This document shows, piece after piece, positions 35,830 to 46,314 of a stretch of 64,000 nucleotides of DNA (positions are counted from its first letter, which is position 1; each line of letters opens with the position of its first letter). Under the pieces are notes generated by a model. That model saw nothing but the letters and a program-made list of their open reading frames with translations. It did not search any database and was not told the origin of the DNA. The DNA is from Niallia circulans (lineage in GTDB: Bacteria > Bacillota > Bacilli > Bacillales > Cytobacillaceae), in contig NZ_CP026031.1 of NCBI RefSeq assembly GCF_003726095.1, positions 1,984,001-2,048,000 of the forward strand. Reading direction: 5' to 3'. A program made the translations under genes and the position numbers.

Positions 35830-36309
35830 TTATATTTTAAAGAGGAAATAAATAATCATGATTGCTTGGATAATTCCTTTTGTTACTACACTGCTTAGGA
35901 AGCCTATTAATGAACCTACTCCTATTTTCAGGGCATTCTTCCAATTTGTCTTACTAACCACGAGTTCAGCTAGGACCGCCCCAATAAATGGGCCAAGAAG
36001 AATTCCTACCACAGGAATAACAAAAGGACCTATAAGTAACCCTATTGTACTTCCCCAGATACCAGCCTTTGACCCTCCAAATTTCTTTACTCCAATCCAA
36101 TTGGATACGGAATCGGCAAAGAATAATAAGATTACAAACATACCTTGGATAATCCAAAAAAGGATACTAAGTTCTTCGAATGAAAAGAACAGACCATATA
36201 AAAGATAACCGGCTAATATAAAGATCACGCTTGGAATGATTGGATAAATCAGTCCAATAAACGCAATAATGAATAATATACTGATAATTGTCCAATAAAT
36301 AATATCCAT
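35830..36309 (-). CDS. yqgC: DUF456 membrane protein YqgC
   Basis: The 159-residue protein of the DUF456 family has about five membrane helices and Gly-rich segments ([20 protein letters not shown], then [20 protein letters not shown] and [12 protein letters not shown]). Its function is unknown. Order relative to yqgB and sodA matches B. subtilis. Confidence 0.87.
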   Translation of the reverse strand: MDIIYWTIISILFIIAFIGLIYPIIPSVIFILAGYLLYGLFFSFEELSILFWIIQGMFVILLFFADSVSNWIGVKKFGGSKAGIWGSTIGLLIGPFVIPVVGILLGPFIGAVLAELVVSKTNWKNALKIGVGSLIGFLSSVVTKGIIQAIMIIYFLFKI

Positions 36310-36456
36310 AACGATCCTCTTTTCTTCTTATTTATCTATTATGTTACCCATTCATCTTGTTTACCACACTTTTTTCTGCAAATCAAATGCTCGGACTTGT
36401 ATCTATCGGTTGTAAAAAGATACAATAGGGATGAAACTTTTGAAGGATGTGTAAGA

Positions 36457-37236
36457 ATGAATATTTTTAAGCAGTTTTATCGAAGCCTCTATTCTCCAAA
36501 AGATATAGCAAGCTTCCGTTTTCAAGGTATCGGAAAAACCATTATTTATTTGTTGCTTTTGACGATTATTGCCTCACTACCTAATCTATATTATTTAAAT
36601 AAGGGAATAAATGAAGCAATACATACGTTTAGTGTAACCATGGAGGACGAAGTACCTTCTTTTACAATAAGTGATAATATCCTACATACAGATAATGATG
36701 AAGAACCTACTATTATTGAAAAACCGGATTTAACAATCATTGTTGATTCCTCAGGAACTTATGATCACGCGAAGGTTAGTTCCTACGGCAATACAGTAGC
36801 CCTTTTAAAGAATGAATTCGTAATAGTAACTTCTGGACAAGCTCAAACATTTGCATATTCCTCATTCGGTAACTTTACCATGACAAGTGAGGAGCTCATT
36901 GACTTTATCCAAGGCATGGATTCATTATCCTATGTGTTTATCATTATATTAGTTGTTATTTACATTCTGTTCATGCTTCTCTATAAAGTCTTACAAACTC
37001 TTGTGCTTGCTATGTTTGGAAGCTTTTTCGCGAGAATATTCGGCAAAGGATTGACTTATGCACAGTGCTGGAAAATCACTGTCTACAGTATCACTATTCC
37101 AGTAATTTTCTTTGCTATTATGGATTGTTTACAGACAGTTGTTCCTAATGGATACTTATTAAATTGGTTTATTAGTTTATTCCTTGTCTGCTTAGCTATT
37201 AAAGAAATACAAACAGAAAAGCCACTACAACCTTAA
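36457..37236 (+). CDS. yqgB: DUF1189 membrane protein YqgB
   Basis: A 259-residue protein with the DUF1189 start (MNIFKQFYRSLYSPKDIASF), one membrane helix near residue 30, an extracytoplasmic domain (~50-150), and four more helices at the C-terminus (~155-250). The function is unknown. ATG 36457 follows GAAGGATG; an earlier in-frame ATG has no ribosome site. Confidence 0.85.
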   Translation: MNIFKQFYRSLYSPKDIASFRFQGIGKTIIYLLLLTIIASLPNLYYLNKGINEAIHTFSVTMEDEVPSFTISDNILHTDNDEEPTIIEKPDLTIIVDSSGTYDHAKVSSYGNTVALLKNEFVIVTSGQAQTFAYSSFGNFTMTSEELIDFIQGMDSLSYVFIIILVVIYILFMLLYKVLQTLVLAMFGSFFARIFGKGLTYAQCWKITVYSITIPVIFFAIMDCLQTVVPNGYLLNWFISLFLVCLAIKEIQTEKPLQP

Positions 37237-37257
37237 AAAATAGGCTAGGTATTTTAG

Positions 37258-37308
37258 AAAAAAAGCCAAACAATCACGAACGCTTTGTGCAATTGTTTGG
37301 CTTTTTTA
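37258..37308. terminator. Terminator between yqgB and the chemoreceptor gene
   Basis: AAAAAGCCAAACAAT (37260-37274) pairs with ATTGTTTGGCTTTTT (37292-37306) and can serve both convergent genes. Confidence 0.85.
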
Positions 37309-37368
37309 TTTATAAAGGATATTGTCTCTCTTAAGCTACGAACGGGATTAGTCGTCTGATCATTTAAT

Positions 37369-39081
37369 TTATTCGCTCCCATCCTTAGGAGCTTTTTGTT
37401 CTTCCATCTTAATATTCTCTTCTAAGGCTGCTACTAACGTTGTTAATCTTGCACTTATCTCTGCATTTACCTGAATACTCTCTTGCTGTATGTCTCCTAT
37501 TCTTTTCATTTCATCAGAACTAGCAAGTGTTTGTTGACTAATCGATGTAACATGGAGTGTACTATGTTCCATTTTAGGAAAAAAGGCTTGAAGTTCATTT
37601 AATAAATAATGATTTTCCTTTAGTCCCGTATTGACAAGAGAAATTCCTTGCAATAACTGATTAATGGAAACTGTTGCTTTTTGAACTAAACCCTCACTTT
37701 TCGTAAAGTTCATTTGAATATCTTCTAAATCAGATGATGACTTTTGAATAATTAGATCCATATCGAGTGTGAAGGATTTAATATCTTCAGCGGATTTAGA
37801 TGATAAAATAGCTAGTTTTTTCACTTCATTTGCTACTACAGCAAATCCCTTTCCTTGGCTGCCTGCTCGAGCCGCTTCTAATGTGGCATTCAAAGCTAAA
37901 AGCTTAGTTTGTTCAGCCAAACCTTTAATATCTTCTACCACCTTTTTAATCGATAATGCATGGTTATTTAAAAGATCATTATTGCTATATATCACTTTCA
38001 CTTTGTCTTGTAGCATATGTTGGCTGGCAAACAAATTATTCATATTTTCTTCACCATGAATAGCAGCGAGATTCATTGCTTCCGTATGATCCTTTATTTT
38101 CTGGCTGCTTTTTTCAATTTGCTCGCTTAATGCCTTCATTTCTTGAAAAACACTAATATTATGTTCGGAACTAATAGCTGTTTGCTCAGCTCCATTTTTC
38201 ACCGTATTTATCATTTCCGTGAGGCTTTTTCCACTTCCAATCATCTGCACAGCTTCAGTATGTAATATATCATTTGTTTTGGATAAATGAGCGCTTGTTG
38301 CTTGCATCTCAGATAGGACAAGCTTTAACCGCTTAATCAATAAATTGTAACTGTTTATAAGCGAATTTATTTCTGGTATTGAGGTTTTAATGGATGTTAC
38401 CTCATTTAAATGACCATTTCTGGCAATCCTCATGATTTCCCGTAATTTCAATAAGGGACTTACCATCGTTTTGACAAAAAAACGAATAACCATTGCTATA
38501 ATAATAATACTCAATGCCGAAAACAGTAGTAGACTATTTTTTAATTGCTTTACATTATGCAAATATTCTTCTTGCGGTACAACTAATAAATATATCCCCT
38601 TCAATTCTTGGATTTGCTGAAAAGCAACGGTATATGTTTTTCCATTCCATTTCGTTTCCAATACTCCTGACTCTAAATCATGTATCTTCTGAATGAAGGA
38701 ATTCTCCCACGTAAAATCAGACGTTTGACTTACTTTAAAAGGCTTAACCTCCTTTTCTGTGAGTACAAAAAAAGAGGCATTTAAACCTTCTTGAGCAAAA
38801 CTAGCATCTTGATCTCTAATTATTTGTTCCATTTTTGTTTGGAACTTTTCTTCCTGGCCAACATACATTAACATTGTATTTTGCGCCATTACGTAAATAG
38901 TATTTGCCTCTTTTTCTAATCTTTCATGCATCATCTTAATCATCATTTTAGTAGAACTGTTAATAGAAATAAATGTCAAGATTAAAATTGTAATAATAAA
39001 TAACGGTAAAATAAACAGAAATAACCGATTTTGAATAGAAAGCTTTTCCTTTTCTTTTTTCCTGTCCTTGGTTTTATTCAT
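37369..39081 (-). CDS. Methyl-accepting chemotaxis protein
   Basis: The 570-residue chemoreceptor has two membrane helices (~22-42 and ~188-208) enclosing a ~145-residue extracellular ligand domain of single-Cache type. A HAMP segment follows (~208-262), then a long helical signalling domain whose tip is [20 protein letters not shown] followed by [15 protein letters not shown], the interaction site with CheA/CheW. The ligand is unknown. The gene has no counterpart at this place in B. subtilis and is on its own. Start ATG 39081 follows GGGGGGAC. Confidence 0.9.
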   Translation of the reverse strand: MNKTKDRKKEKEKLSIQNRLFLFILPLFIITILILTFISINSSTKMMIKMMHERLEKEANTIYVMAQNTMLMYVGQEEKFQTKMEQIIRDQDASFAQEGLNASFFVLTEKEVKPFKVSQTSDFTWENSFIQKIHDLESGVLETKWNGKTYTVAFQQIQELKGIYLLVVPQEEYLHNVKQLKNSLLLFSALSIIIIAMVIRFFVKTMVSPLLKLREIMRIARNGHLNEVTSIKTSIPEINSLINSYNLLIKRLKLVLSEMQATSAHLSKTNDILHTEAVQMIGSGKSLTEMINTVKNGAEQTAISSEHNISVFQEMKALSEQIEKSSQKIKDHTEAMNLAAIHGEENMNNLFASQHMLQDKVKVIYSNNDLLNNHALSIKKVVEDIKGLAEQTKLLALNATLEAARAGSQGKGFAVVANEVKKLAILSSKSAEDIKSFTLDMDLIIQKSSSDLEDIQMNFTKSEGLVQKATVSINQLLQGISLVNTGLKENHYLLNELQAFFPKMEHSTLHVTSISQQTLASSDEMKRIGDIQQESIQVNAEISARLTTLVAALEENIKMEEQKAPKDGSE

Positions 39082-39261
39082 CTACTTGTCCCCCCTACTC
39101 AAACATTTTCACAAATATTTGTTAAGAACATGTAAAAGCAAAGTAATTTAATGTTAATTTTTATGACTTTTTACCTATATCCACCTTCCTAGCATTTTCA
39201 TTGGTCTAATCGATAGTGGACAAGCATATAATTTCCTATAATCAGTTTAGGGGGATTTACG

Positions 39262-39582
39262 ATGAAAAGGTTTTTTATTACCTTTGTTGTTCTAGTTACC
39301 ATATATGTCATTTATATTGATTTAAACGAAGGCACACTCTCCTCCCGAAAAGAACAAGAACCGACAATAGAAACACAGGGCACACCTCAAGATTCGGCCT
39401 CATCCTTTGAGCAAAAAGTAAAATCTGGTGACACCGTTCTCTCAATTGTTGAACAATATTCGACTGGCGGTTTATCCGTAAGTCTTGAGACAGTAGTGAA
39501 CGACTTTCAAAAATTAAATAATGGACTAAAACCGGAAGATATTCAAATTGGCAAAACCTATCTCTTTCCGATTTATAAATAG
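39262..39582 (+). CDS. yqfZ: LysM-type membrane-anchored protein YqfZ
   Basis: The 106-residue protein has an N-terminal membrane helix (FFITFVVLVTIYVIYIDL) and a C-terminal LysM-like module (residues ~50-105: FEQKVKSGDTVLSIVEQYS, KLNNGLKPEDIQIGKTYLFP), suggesting peptidoglycan attachment outside the cell. Synteny before ispG supports YqfZ. Start ATG 39262 follows GGGGG. Confidence 0.78.
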   Translation: MKRFFITFVVLVTIYVIYIDLNEGTLSSRKEQEPTIETQGTPQDSASSFEQKVKSGDTVLSIVEQYSTGGLSVSLETVVNDFQKLNNGLKPEDIQIGKTYLFPIYK

Positions 39583-39589
39583 CATAAAA

Positions 39590-39627
39590 GAGAACTTCCA
39601 AAAATAATCTAATTTGAGGAAGTTTTT
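39590..39627 (+). terminator. Terminator of yqfZ
   Basis: GAACTTCC (39592-39599) pairs with GGAAGTT (39616-39622) and is followed by T residues. Confidence 0.7.
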
Positions 39628-39807
39628 TGTTTTAATCAACAAGTTAGTTATCCCCATCCTTGAGGTGCTCCCAGTAAAAAGCTAAGCATTTTTTAGCAAG
39701 TTTCTTGTCAATTTCAATGTTTCATTGATACAATAGGTAAGGATATCAAGATTTAAATAAAAAGCTAATTATTTTGGCTTGTCCAATATAAAAGGAGCGA
39801 ATCACCA

Positions 39808-40935
39808 TTGAGTGAAATTATACATCGTACAAAAACCCGACCAATAAAAGTAGGTAATATCACTATTGGGGGAAGTAATGAATTATTTATCCAAAGTATG
39901 ACCACAACTAAAACACATGATGTGGAAGCTACTGTAGCCCAAATTAAACGCTTAGAAGAAGCTGGCTGTCAAGTCGTGCGCGTAGCATGTCCAGATGAAC
40001 GTGCGGCAAATGCTATCAGTGAAATTAAAAAGCAAATAAATATACCACTAGTAGTGGATATCCATTTCGATTATCGTTTAGCTTTAAAAGCAATTGAAGG
40101 CGGAGCAGATAAAATCCGAATTAATCCGGGCAACATTGGGAAAAGAGAAAAAGTGGAAGCTGTTGTAAAAGCGGCAAAAGCGAAAGGAATTCCTATTCGA
40201 ATTGGGGTTAATGCCGGATCGTTAGAAAAGAAAATCTTGGAGAAGTACGGATATCCAACAGCAGATGGCATGGTTGAAAGTGCCCTGCATCATATCAAAA
40301 TATTAGAAGACCTTGATTTTCATGATATCATTGTTTCCATGAAAGCTTCTGATGTTAATTTAGCAATAGAAGCATATGAAAAGGCTGCAAAGGCTTTTGA
40401 CTATCCACTACATTTAGGAATAACAGAATCTGGTACGTTATTTGCTGGTACTGTAAAGAGTGCGGCTGGGTTAGGAGCTATTTTAAGCAAAGGCATCGGT
40501 AACACTTTACGTATTTCCTTAAGTGCTGATCCAGTTGAGGAAGTAAAAGTCGCTAGAGAACTGTTAAAGTCATTTGGACTTTCCTCTAATGCTGCAACAT
40601 TAATTTCATGCCCAACATGCGGCCGTATTGAAATTGATCTTATCAGTATTGCAAACGAAGTAGAGGATTATATCTCTACTATAAAGGCACCTATTAAAGT
40701 AGCTGTGCTAGGCTGTGCAGTAAATGGACCAGGAGAAGCAAGAGAAGCCGATATCGGAATTGCTGGAGCTCGTGGAGAAGGCCTACTTTTCCGTAAAGGC
40801 AAAATAGTCCGCAAGGTTCCAGAAGATACGATGGTCGAAGAATTAAAGAAAGAAATCGATGCAATTGCAGCGGAATACTTTGCAAAAAAAGCTGCAGAAG
40901 AAAAAGAGATGGATACTATCAGTGTCCAGCCATAA
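39808..40935 (+). CDS. ispG: (E)-4-hydroxy-3-methylbut-2-enyl-diphosphate synthase IspG
   Basis: The 375-residue enzyme performs the penultimate step of the MEP isoprenoid pathway, converting MEcPP to HMBPP with a [4Fe-4S] cluster. It has a TIM-barrel N-terminal domain ([39 protein letters not shown]). Its cluster cysteines are in SCPTCGR (two Cys ~268-271) and [12 protein letters not shown] (~303). The start is TTG 39808 with AGGAG ten bases upstream. ispH, the following pathway step, is encoded 5.5 kb downstream. Confidence 0.96.
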   Translation: MSEIIHRTKTRPIKVGNITIGGSNELFIQSMTTTKTHDVEATVAQIKRLEEAGCQVVRVACPDERAANAISEIKKQINIPLVVDIHFDYRLALKAIEGGADKIRINPGNIGKREKVEAVVKAAKAKGIPIRIGVNAGSLEKKILEKYGYPTADGMVESALHHIKILEDLDFHDIIVSMKASDVNLAIEAYEKAAKAFDYPLHLGITESGTLFAGTVKSAAGLGAILSKGIGNTLRISLSADPVEEVKVARELLKSFGLSSNAATLISCPTCGRIEIDLISIANEVEDYISTIKAPIKVAVLGCAVNGPGEAREADIGIAGARGEGLLFRKGKIVRKVPEDTMVEELKKEIDAIAAEYFAKKAAEEKEMDTISVQP

Positions 40936-40943
40936 ATTTAAGA

Positions 40944-40978
40944 AAATCTAACCTCAAATAAGAGGTTAGATTTTTTAA
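40944..40978. terminator. Terminator between ispG and yqfX
   Basis: AAATCTAACCTC pairs perfectly with GAGGTTAGATTT (40944-40973) and is followed by T residues; the genes are convergent. Confidence 0.9.
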
Positions 40979-40991
40979 TTGCCTTTTCTTG

Positions 40992-41384
40992 TTAAAAGAA
41001 TGGAGCAATAAAAATTCCAATGATAATGGAGATAGCACCTAATGCAATAGCCCATGTTCCTAGTGAACTTGCTCCTTTGCTTCTTGCGACGAATCCTAAT
41101 ACTATCCCAACAATCCCTAAAATGATAGGCATTACAAATAAAGAGAGGATAGAAATAACTATCGCCGTAATACCAATCCCTTTACCGCCTACTACTCCCC
41201 TGTCTCCCTCCGCATCAGAAGTGACTGGGCGTGTACCAGTAGAAGTCATCGGAGGTGTAGCATTATAAGTCATTGGAGGTGTTATTTCTGCTGATGTTTC
41301 TTCCAAATAATCAACAGGTGATTCAGTTCGCTCTCTATCCTGAAAATCGTGACCATATCCTTCATTGCTATTTTGATCTGCCAT
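40992..41384 (-). CDS. yqfX: DUF4190-type membrane protein YqfX
   Basis: The 130-residue protein has a polar, acidic N-terminus rich in Thr/Pro (residues ~1-65, TPPMTYNATPPMTSTGTRP shows a short internal repeat) and two membrane helices (~70-92 and ~103-128) of the DUF4190 kind (GIVLGFVARSKGASSLGTWA). The function is unknown; synteny matches B. subtilis yqfX. Confidence 0.82.
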   Translation of the reverse strand: MADQNSNEGYGHDFQDRERTESPVDYLEETSAEITPPMTYNATPPMTSTGTRPVTSDAEGDRGVVGGKGIGITAIVISILSLFVMPIILGIVGIVLGFVARSKGASSLGTWAIALGAISIIIGIFIAPFF

Positions 41385-41542
41385 GATAATCCCTCGCTTT
41401 CTTTCATAGGAGCATTTATTATCATCACCAAGTTTTTGATTCGTATGTCTGTTAAAGTTTTACATGATTTCTTCCTTCCTTCTTTCCCTTATCCCTATAA
41501 TTTGGTAAGCTAGAAAAGAACAACGTGGAAAAGGAGCACAAA

Positions 41543-42121
41543 ATGAAGAAATTGCGTTTTGGAATCGATATTGATGGAACAGTAACCAGCCCAGCTGCAT
41601 TTATTCCTTTTTTAAATGAGAGCTTTCAATTAAATATTACGCTAGAGGATGTTGTACAGTACGAATTTTACCCTCTTGTAAATGTATCTAATGAGGAATT
41701 CGACAAATGGTTTATCGAGAACGAGGCAAGAATTTATACAGCCTCTCCTCTTGCCGAGGGTGCAAATGTTGTTCTCCAAGAATGGGCTGAACAACATGAA
41801 CTTATCTTTATTAGTGCTAGAGGCGAAGGAATGCTTGAATTGACAAAAGAATGGTTTCTTAATCAAGGTATCAGTTTTAACCATATCGAGTTAATTGGTT
41901 CCCATCATAAAATAGCGGCCGCCAAAAAAAATAAGGTCGATATTTTCTTTGAAGATAAGCATGATAATGCAGTGATGCTTCATGAAGAATTAGGGATACC
42001 GGTTATTCTTTTTGACACACCTTACAATAGAAAACCAATTCCTAACGGCGTTAAACGCGTAACCTCCTGGAGTGAAGCAAAAAAATGGGTAGATGAATGG
42101 GCTAATTCTTCTGTGAAATAA
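41543..42121 (+). CDS. yqfW: HAD-family nucleotidase-like protein YqfW
   Basis: This 192-residue haloacid-dehalogenase-fold protein shows motif I GIDIDGTVT (residues ~6-14, nucleophile Asp), motif II in ISARGE, a Lys in motif III (SHHKIAAAKK) and acid motif IV FFEDKHDNA. It belongs with 5'(3')-deoxyribonucleotidase-like proteins. The substrate is not determined. ATG 41543 follows AAAGGAGCAC; an earlier in-frame ATG overlaps that site. Confidence 0.83.
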   Translation: MKKLRFGIDIDGTVTSPAAFIPFLNESFQLNITLEDVVQYEFYPLVNVSNEEFDKWFIENEARIYTASPLAEGANVVLQEWAEQHELIFISARGEGMLELTKEWFLNQGISFNHIELIGSHHKIAAAKKNKVDIFFEDKHDNAVMLHEELGIPVILFDTPYNRKPIPNGVKRVTSWSEAKKWVDEWANSSVK

Positions 42122-42156
42122 CCCCTTCATTTCGTTGCAAAGATACTAAAAACCTC

Positions 42157-42196
42157 TAAAAAACGAAGCGATATCTATGATATGCTTCGTTTTTTA
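42157..42196. terminator. Bidirectional terminator between yqfW and zur
   Basis: AAAAAACGAAGC pairs with GCTTCGTTTTTT (42159-42195). It overlaps the last codon of zur. Confidence 0.88.
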
Positions 42197-42607
42197 GTTT
42201 CTACACTCTGGGCATTTCCCGTAAATTTCAAATTTATGACCAGATACATCGTATCCTTTCAAGCTTTCTGATAACTCTTCCATTGGACAAGTAATAATTT
42301 CTTTTGTTTTTCCACAATCTAAACAAATAAAATGATGATGGTGGTGTTGGTGCGAACAAGTAAACCGAAAATGCTTCTCTCCGTTTAATTCCGTCATTTC
42401 AAAAATTTCCAACTCTTCAAATAACGATAAATTTCGATATATAGTATCAAAACTAAGACCCGGATAATCATCCTTTAGCGATTCCAGAACATCCTTAGCT
42501 GTTAAATATTTATTCTCATTAGAAAATAGTGCTAATATATCTTCTCTTTTATCGGTATGTTTATATCCTTTTTCCTTCAGAATATCAAGTGCAGTTTGTA
42601 CATTCAT
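42194..42607 (-). CDS. zur: Zinc uptake regulator Zur (Fur family)
   Basis: The 137-residue Fur-family repressor shuts down zinc import when zinc is plentiful. The winged helix covers ~1-80 ([30 protein letters not shown]). The structural zinc site has CLDCGKT (~95) and CPEC (~133), and the sensing site includes [10 protein letters not shown]. The His-rich run and the position match B. subtilis Zur (YqfV). A Zur-box-like palindrome lies about 110 bp upstream. Confidence 0.92.
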   Translation of the reverse strand: MNVQTALDILKEKGYKHTDKREDILALFSNENKYLTAKDVLESLKDDYPGLSFDTIYRNLSLFEELEIFEMTELNGEKHFRFTCSHQHHHHHFICLDCGKTKEIITCPMEELSESLKGYDVSGHKFEIYGKCPECRN

Positions 42608-42716
42608 TTCTCCACCTCATTTCTTACACTTTTTATAAAATACTTACATGGAATAATGAGGAAAGAAAACATAATATTGATAAATATTTAATTCCCCAAT
42701 ATATAAATATAAATCT

Positions 42717-42735
42717 ATAGTAATCATTACGATTT
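42717..42735. promoter_or_regulatory. Zur-box-like palindrome between zur and yqfT
   Basis: ATAGTAATCATTACGATTT differs from the symmetric Zur pattern ATCGTAATNATTACGATTT at a single position. It lies between the divergent zur and yqfT genes, 110 bp before zur and 145 bp before yqfT. Autoregulation of zur or zinc control of yqfT is an inference. Confidence 0.65.
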
Positions 42736-42879
42736 ATTCACAATAAATGATTCAAAATCAGTATACAAGAACGATTGATTGTTGTAAAGATATCTCATTC
42801 AGATAAGTTTGCCAAAGAAATCAAAAAAGTTAGCACATTTTTGTTATTCCCCTCATATGTTAGAATGGGGAGTGATGAC

Positions 42880-43137
42880 ATGAAAATTTTTGAAAACATA
42901 ATCAATCATAAAATTAACAACATAACCTCTACTGAATTATTGAAATACAGCAAGCAATTCAAAATTAAAATTACAAATGAAGAAGCAGTAAAGCTTGCTA
43001 ATCACCTTAACGGCCGAAAAGTGAATATTTTTAAGCCTAATGAACGTGCGCAATTAATTAGAGAGGTAGCTAAATTAACAAGTCCTGCGACAGCAAAAGA
43101 ACTAAATGATTTATTTAATTTATTTGCCGAACAGTAA
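42880..43137 (+). CDS. yqfT: DUF2624 protein YqfT
   Basis: The 85-residue helical protein (MKIFENIINHKINNITSTEL at the start, KPNERAQLIREVAKL near 55) belongs to the DUF2624 family found in bacilli. The function is unknown. ATG 42880 follows GGGGAGTG; the 35 upstream codons in frame are not expected to be translated. Confidence 0.8.
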   Translation: MKIFENIINHKINNITSTELLKYSKQFKIKITNEEAVKLANHLNGRKVNIFKPNERAQLIREVAKLTSPATAKELNDLFNLFAEQ

Positions 43138-43153
43138 TCTACTTAACGGAAAT

Positions 43154-43182
43154 AAAAAACGCTCAAATGAGCGTTTTTTTAA
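43154..43182. terminator. Bidirectional terminator between yqfT and nfo
   Basis: AAAAACGCTC (43155-43164) pairs with GAGCGTTTTT (43169-43178) around a short AAAT loop. Confidence 0.9.
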
Positions 43183-44072
43183 CTTTCTAGGATTTCTTGC
43201 AATAAGTTTTCATTAAAGGTTTTCTTTTTAATCATTTCAATTTCATGTTTATATGGCGCTTTTTTGTTTGTTTTATCGATACCAACATACGGTGTTTCCA
43301 ATATCTTTGGAACATCCGCTAACTCTGAATGATGAACAATTTTCATTAATGCATCAAAGCCAATTTGCCCGTACCCAATATTCTCATGCCTATCTTTTCT
43401 TGCACCAACGATATTTTTGCTATCATTAATATGCAATACCTTTAATTTATCTATTCCAACGATTCGATTAAATTCCTCTAATACCCCATCGAAATCCTCG
43501 ACAATATTATAACCAGCATCATGTGTATGACATGTATCAAAGCATACAGATAATTTATCATTATGTGTAACGCCTTCCATAATCATCGCTAGTTCTTCAA
43601 ATGTACGGCCGCATTCAGAGCCCTTTCCAGCCATTGTTTCAAGAGCTATCTGTAAGTTTTCATTTCCTGTTAGTACTTCATTCAAGCCTTCAATAATCTT
43701 TTTAATCCCTACATCCGCACCAGCACCTACATGTGCACCGGGATGTAACACGATTTGTTTTGCTCCTAACGCTTCTGTTCTCTCAATTTCACTGCGTAAG
43801 AAATTTACACCCAATTCAAAGGTTGCCGGGTTTGTAGTATTGGCAATATTAATAATGTACGGTGCATGTACAATAATATCATCAATTCCATTTTGCTCCA
43901 TATGAAGTTGCCCTGCAGCAATATTTAAATCTTCTATTTTCTTTCTTCTCGTGTTTTGGGGTGCACCTGTATAGACCATGAAAGTATTTGCCCCATAGGA
44001 AGCAGCTTCTTCACTCGCCCCTAATAACATTTTTTTTCCGCTCATTGATACATGTGAACCTATTTTCAGCAA
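43179..44072 (-). CDS. nfo: Endonuclease IV (Nfo)
   Basis: This 297-residue AP endonuclease cuts at abasic sites in base-excision repair. It is a zinc-dependent TIM barrel with ligands in VHAPYIIN (~68), VLHPGAH (~108), [11 protein letters not shown] (~141), [12 protein letters not shown] (~178), LHINDSKN (~213) and ILETPY (~257). Start ATG 44072 follows AGGAGAG. It lies 19 bp after cshB on the same strand, as in B. subtilis (yqfS-yqfR). Confidence 0.95.
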   Translation of the reverse strand: MLKIGSHVSMSGKKMLLGASEEAASYGANTFMVYTGAPQNTRRKKIEDLNIAAGQLHMEQNGIDDIIVHAPYIINIANTTNPATFELGVNFLRSEIERTEALGAKQIVLHPGAHVGAGADVGIKKIIEGLNEVLTGNENLQIALETMAGKGSECGRTFEELAMIMEGVTHNDKLSVCFDTCHTHDAGYNIVEDFDGVLEEFNRIVGIDKLKVLHINDSKNIVGARKDRHENIGYGQIGFDALMKIVHHSELADVPKILETPYVGIDKTNKKAPYKHEIEMIKKKTFNENLLQEILES

Positions 44073-44091
44073 TTCAATCTCTCCTCTTCAC

Positions 44092-45402
44092 CTATTTTCT
44101 TCTACTCTTAATACGCTTTTCTCTCTTTTTAATTGTTTCTACTTGCTGCTGCATTTTCTTCTTGTAGCCCGGTTTCACTTTTTTCGGTTTTTTGACAAGA
44201 GATTTAGCCTTTAAATCAATTTCATCTACTTGTTTTTTGCGGTTTTTACGACGATTGCGATCATCTAATTCAATCCACTCACCTTTTTTTAGATCCATAT
44301 GCTTAAATTCAACGCCTAGTTTTTCTAATTGATTAAGTTTATCCTCATCGGAAGGCTCATAAATCGTTAATGCAATGCCTGAATATCCAGCTCTGGCCGT
44401 TCTACCAACACGGTGTACATAAAAATCTAAGTCTGACGGAAGCTCATAGTTGATAACATGACTGATTCCTTTAATATCTATTCCTCTTGCTGCTAGGTCT
44501 GTTGCCACAATATATTGAAACTCTAAATCAAGAATTTGCTTCATTACTTTTTTACGTTCGCGAGGTGTTAAGCCACCATGAATTCTAGCAACTTTAAGAC
44601 CTTTACTTGATAATCCATTTGCAACTTCATCACACATTTGTTTTGTATTCGTAAATACAATAGCAAGATAAGGATTAAAGCTTACTAATGCCTCATATAC
44701 CGTTGTAATTTTATCTCGATGTCTCGAAGGAATTAATACGTGTTCAATTTTTGCTGCCGTTAACTGCTTTGGCTCAATATGAATAAAGGTTGGATTTTCT
44801 AAATATTTCTTTAAGAAAGGTTTTAATTTCTCAGGTATTGTTGCTGAGAACACAAACATACTTAAATCTTTAGGCATTTTTGCAGCAATTTGATCCACAT
44901 CTTCAATAAAGCCCATATCTAGCATCAGATCTGCCTCATCGACAATAAGGATTTTTGCTGTATGCACAAATAATGCCTGCTCGTTGACAAGATCATTAAT
45001 TCTTCCTGGCGTTCCAACAACAATTTGTGGCTGTGTTTTTAATTTTTCAATCGAACGTTGTTTATCCGTTCCCCCAATAAATAATCGCGAAGAAATCGGC
45101 TGGGCGGAATGCTTCGTAATTTTCTGTATTTCTTGGTGGATTTGATTAGCCAATTCTCTTGTCGGCGCTGTAATAACTGCTTGTACTGCTTGCTTTTCCG
45201 GATTGATTTTTTCAATGATCGGCAATACATAAGAATGCGTTTTGCCTGTTCCTGTTTGCGACTGACCAATAGCGCTTTCCCCTTTTAAGACAAGCGGAAT
45301 GACTTTCTGCTGAATTTCCGTTGGCTCATAAAAACCTAATTCATCAATTGCATCTATAATAAATGGTTTTAATTCATATTGGTTAAATAGATTATTACTC
45401 AT
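44092..45402 (-). CDS. cshB: DEAD-box RNA helicase CshB
   Basis: The 436-residue ATP-dependent RNA helicase has the Q motif (GFYEPTEIQQKVIP), motif I QSQTGTGKTHSY (~48), Ia PTRELANQ, II DEAD in LIVDEADLML (~150), III SATIP, V ATDLAARGID and VI HRVGRTARAG (~318). A basic C-terminal tail (~375-436) likely binds RNA. B. subtilis CshB is cold-related and acts in ribosome assembly and RNA turnover. ATG 45402 follows AAGGAG; the longer in-frame start is unlikely. Confidence 0.93.
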   Translation of the reverse strand: MSNNLFNQYELKPFIIDAIDELGFYEPTEIQQKVIPLVLKGESAIGQSQTGTGKTHSYVLPIIEKINPEKQAVQAVITAPTRELANQIHQEIQKITKHSAQPISSRLFIGGTDKQRSIEKLKTQPQIVVGTPGRINDLVNEQALFVHTAKILIVDEADLMLDMGFIEDVDQIAAKMPKDLSMFVFSATIPEKLKPFLKKYLENPTFIHIEPKQLTAAKIEHVLIPSRHRDKITTVYEALVSFNPYLAIVFTNTKQMCDEVANGLSSKGLKVARIHGGLTPRERKKVMKQILDLEFQYIVATDLAARGIDIKGISHVINYELPSDLDFYVHRVGRTARAGYSGIALTIYEPSDEDKLNQLEKLGVEFKHMDLKKGEWIELDDRNRRKNRKKQVDEIDLKAKSLVKKPKKVKPGYKKKMQQQVETIKKREKRIKSRRK

Positions 45403-45667
45403 ATAAAAACTCCTTATTAGCCAGATAAATGAGTGTGCACAGATTTGACATTTACCTATAGCTCTTTTGTCCATCATTTAATTATAATAAAAAATCGCTT
45501 AAAAGGCTATAACGTGCGCCCTTTTTATTTTTACCAATGTATTTTACTCTATTTCTAGCTTTTATCTTTCTTTTGCTAGCTATCCAAATTTTCTGTTAAA
45601 ACCTAAACATATTAGTATCAACTGCATATTCTATAAAGTAGTATAAGTGAAAGGAGGCGTTTTAAAT

Positions 45668-46252
45668 ATGATGCCACCAAGACAGCGTGGACCGTTTCAA
45701 GGACCGCCAATGGGCGGAAGAATGCCAGGAATGCGAGGTCCTTCAAATTTTCCTGGCGGTCCGATGGGGAGAGGTGCAATGCCAAGCAGAGGAAATGGCG
45801 GAGGCGGTGGACTCTTATCAAGGTTACTTGGAGGAGGCAATAATACTGCTGGGGCAGCTACGAATGCTGGAGCAAGAAGTGCCGCTTCTGGAGGCGGTGG
45901 ATTGCTAAAAACGTTAACTAACCCTTCCTCCATTAATGGATTTTTGGCTAATTCTCAAAAATTCCTTAATACAGCAAGCCAAATCGGTCCCATGATTAAC
46001 CAATATGGACCAATGGTGAAAAACATCCCTGCGATATGGAAAATGTATAGAGGACTAACAAGTTCAAACAAGGAGACAGAAGAGACAGAAGTTACGGAGC
46101 AAAAAACTAGTAAGGAAATAAATGACAAAACCACTAGCAAACCACAAACAAAGAAAAAAGTTAAAAAAACAGAAACAGATCATCATGATTTTGAAACAGA
46201 ATCATTCTCAGAAAACCCATCTGGTGCCTCAAAACCCAAACTTTATGTATAA
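45668..46252 (+). CDS. yqfQ: YqfQ (VrrA-like) Gly-rich protein
   Basis: The 194-residue protein starts with a Gly/Pro/Arg/Met-rich low-complexity region (residues ~1-80, with PPMGGRMPG, GGGGGLLSRLLGGGN). A short conserved segment follows (~80-135, LLKTLTNPSSINGFLANSQK and MVKNIPAIWKMYRGL) and a charged Lys/Glu/Thr tail. This layout matches the YqfQ/VrrA family of bacilli, where the repeat-rich part varies in length between strains. Function is unknown. ATG 45668 follows AAAGGAGG. Confidence 0.8.
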   Translation: MMPPRQRGPFQGPPMGGRMPGMRGPSNFPGGPMGRGAMPSRGNGGGGGLLSRLLGGGNNTAGAATNAGARSAASGGGGLLKTLTNPSSINGFLANSQKFLNTASQIGPMINQYGPMVKNIPAIWKMYRGLTSSNKETEETEVTEQKTSKEINDKTTSKPQTKKKVKKTETDHHDFETESFSENPSGASKPKLYV

Positions 46253-46270
46253 ATTCAACTGGCCTTAACT

Positions 46271-46314
46271 AGCAAAAACCTTCAGTATATTAAATTGGAT
46301 CGGTTTTTGCTTCT
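46271..46314 (+). terminator. Terminator of yqfQ
   Basis: AGCAAAAACC (46271-46280) pairs with GGTTTTTGCT (46302-46311), and a short T-rich stretch follows. Confidence 0.65.

Noticed and set aside
37369..39081. Chemoreceptor gene as a recently transferred gene
   Set aside because: It is extra relative to B. subtilis, but base composition and flanking terminator look like the rest of the window; no mobile element signs.
45697..45933. Pro-rich open frame antisense to yqfQ
   Set aside because: It mirrors the Gly-rich low-complexity coding region of yqfQ, a usual artefact of GGN codons.
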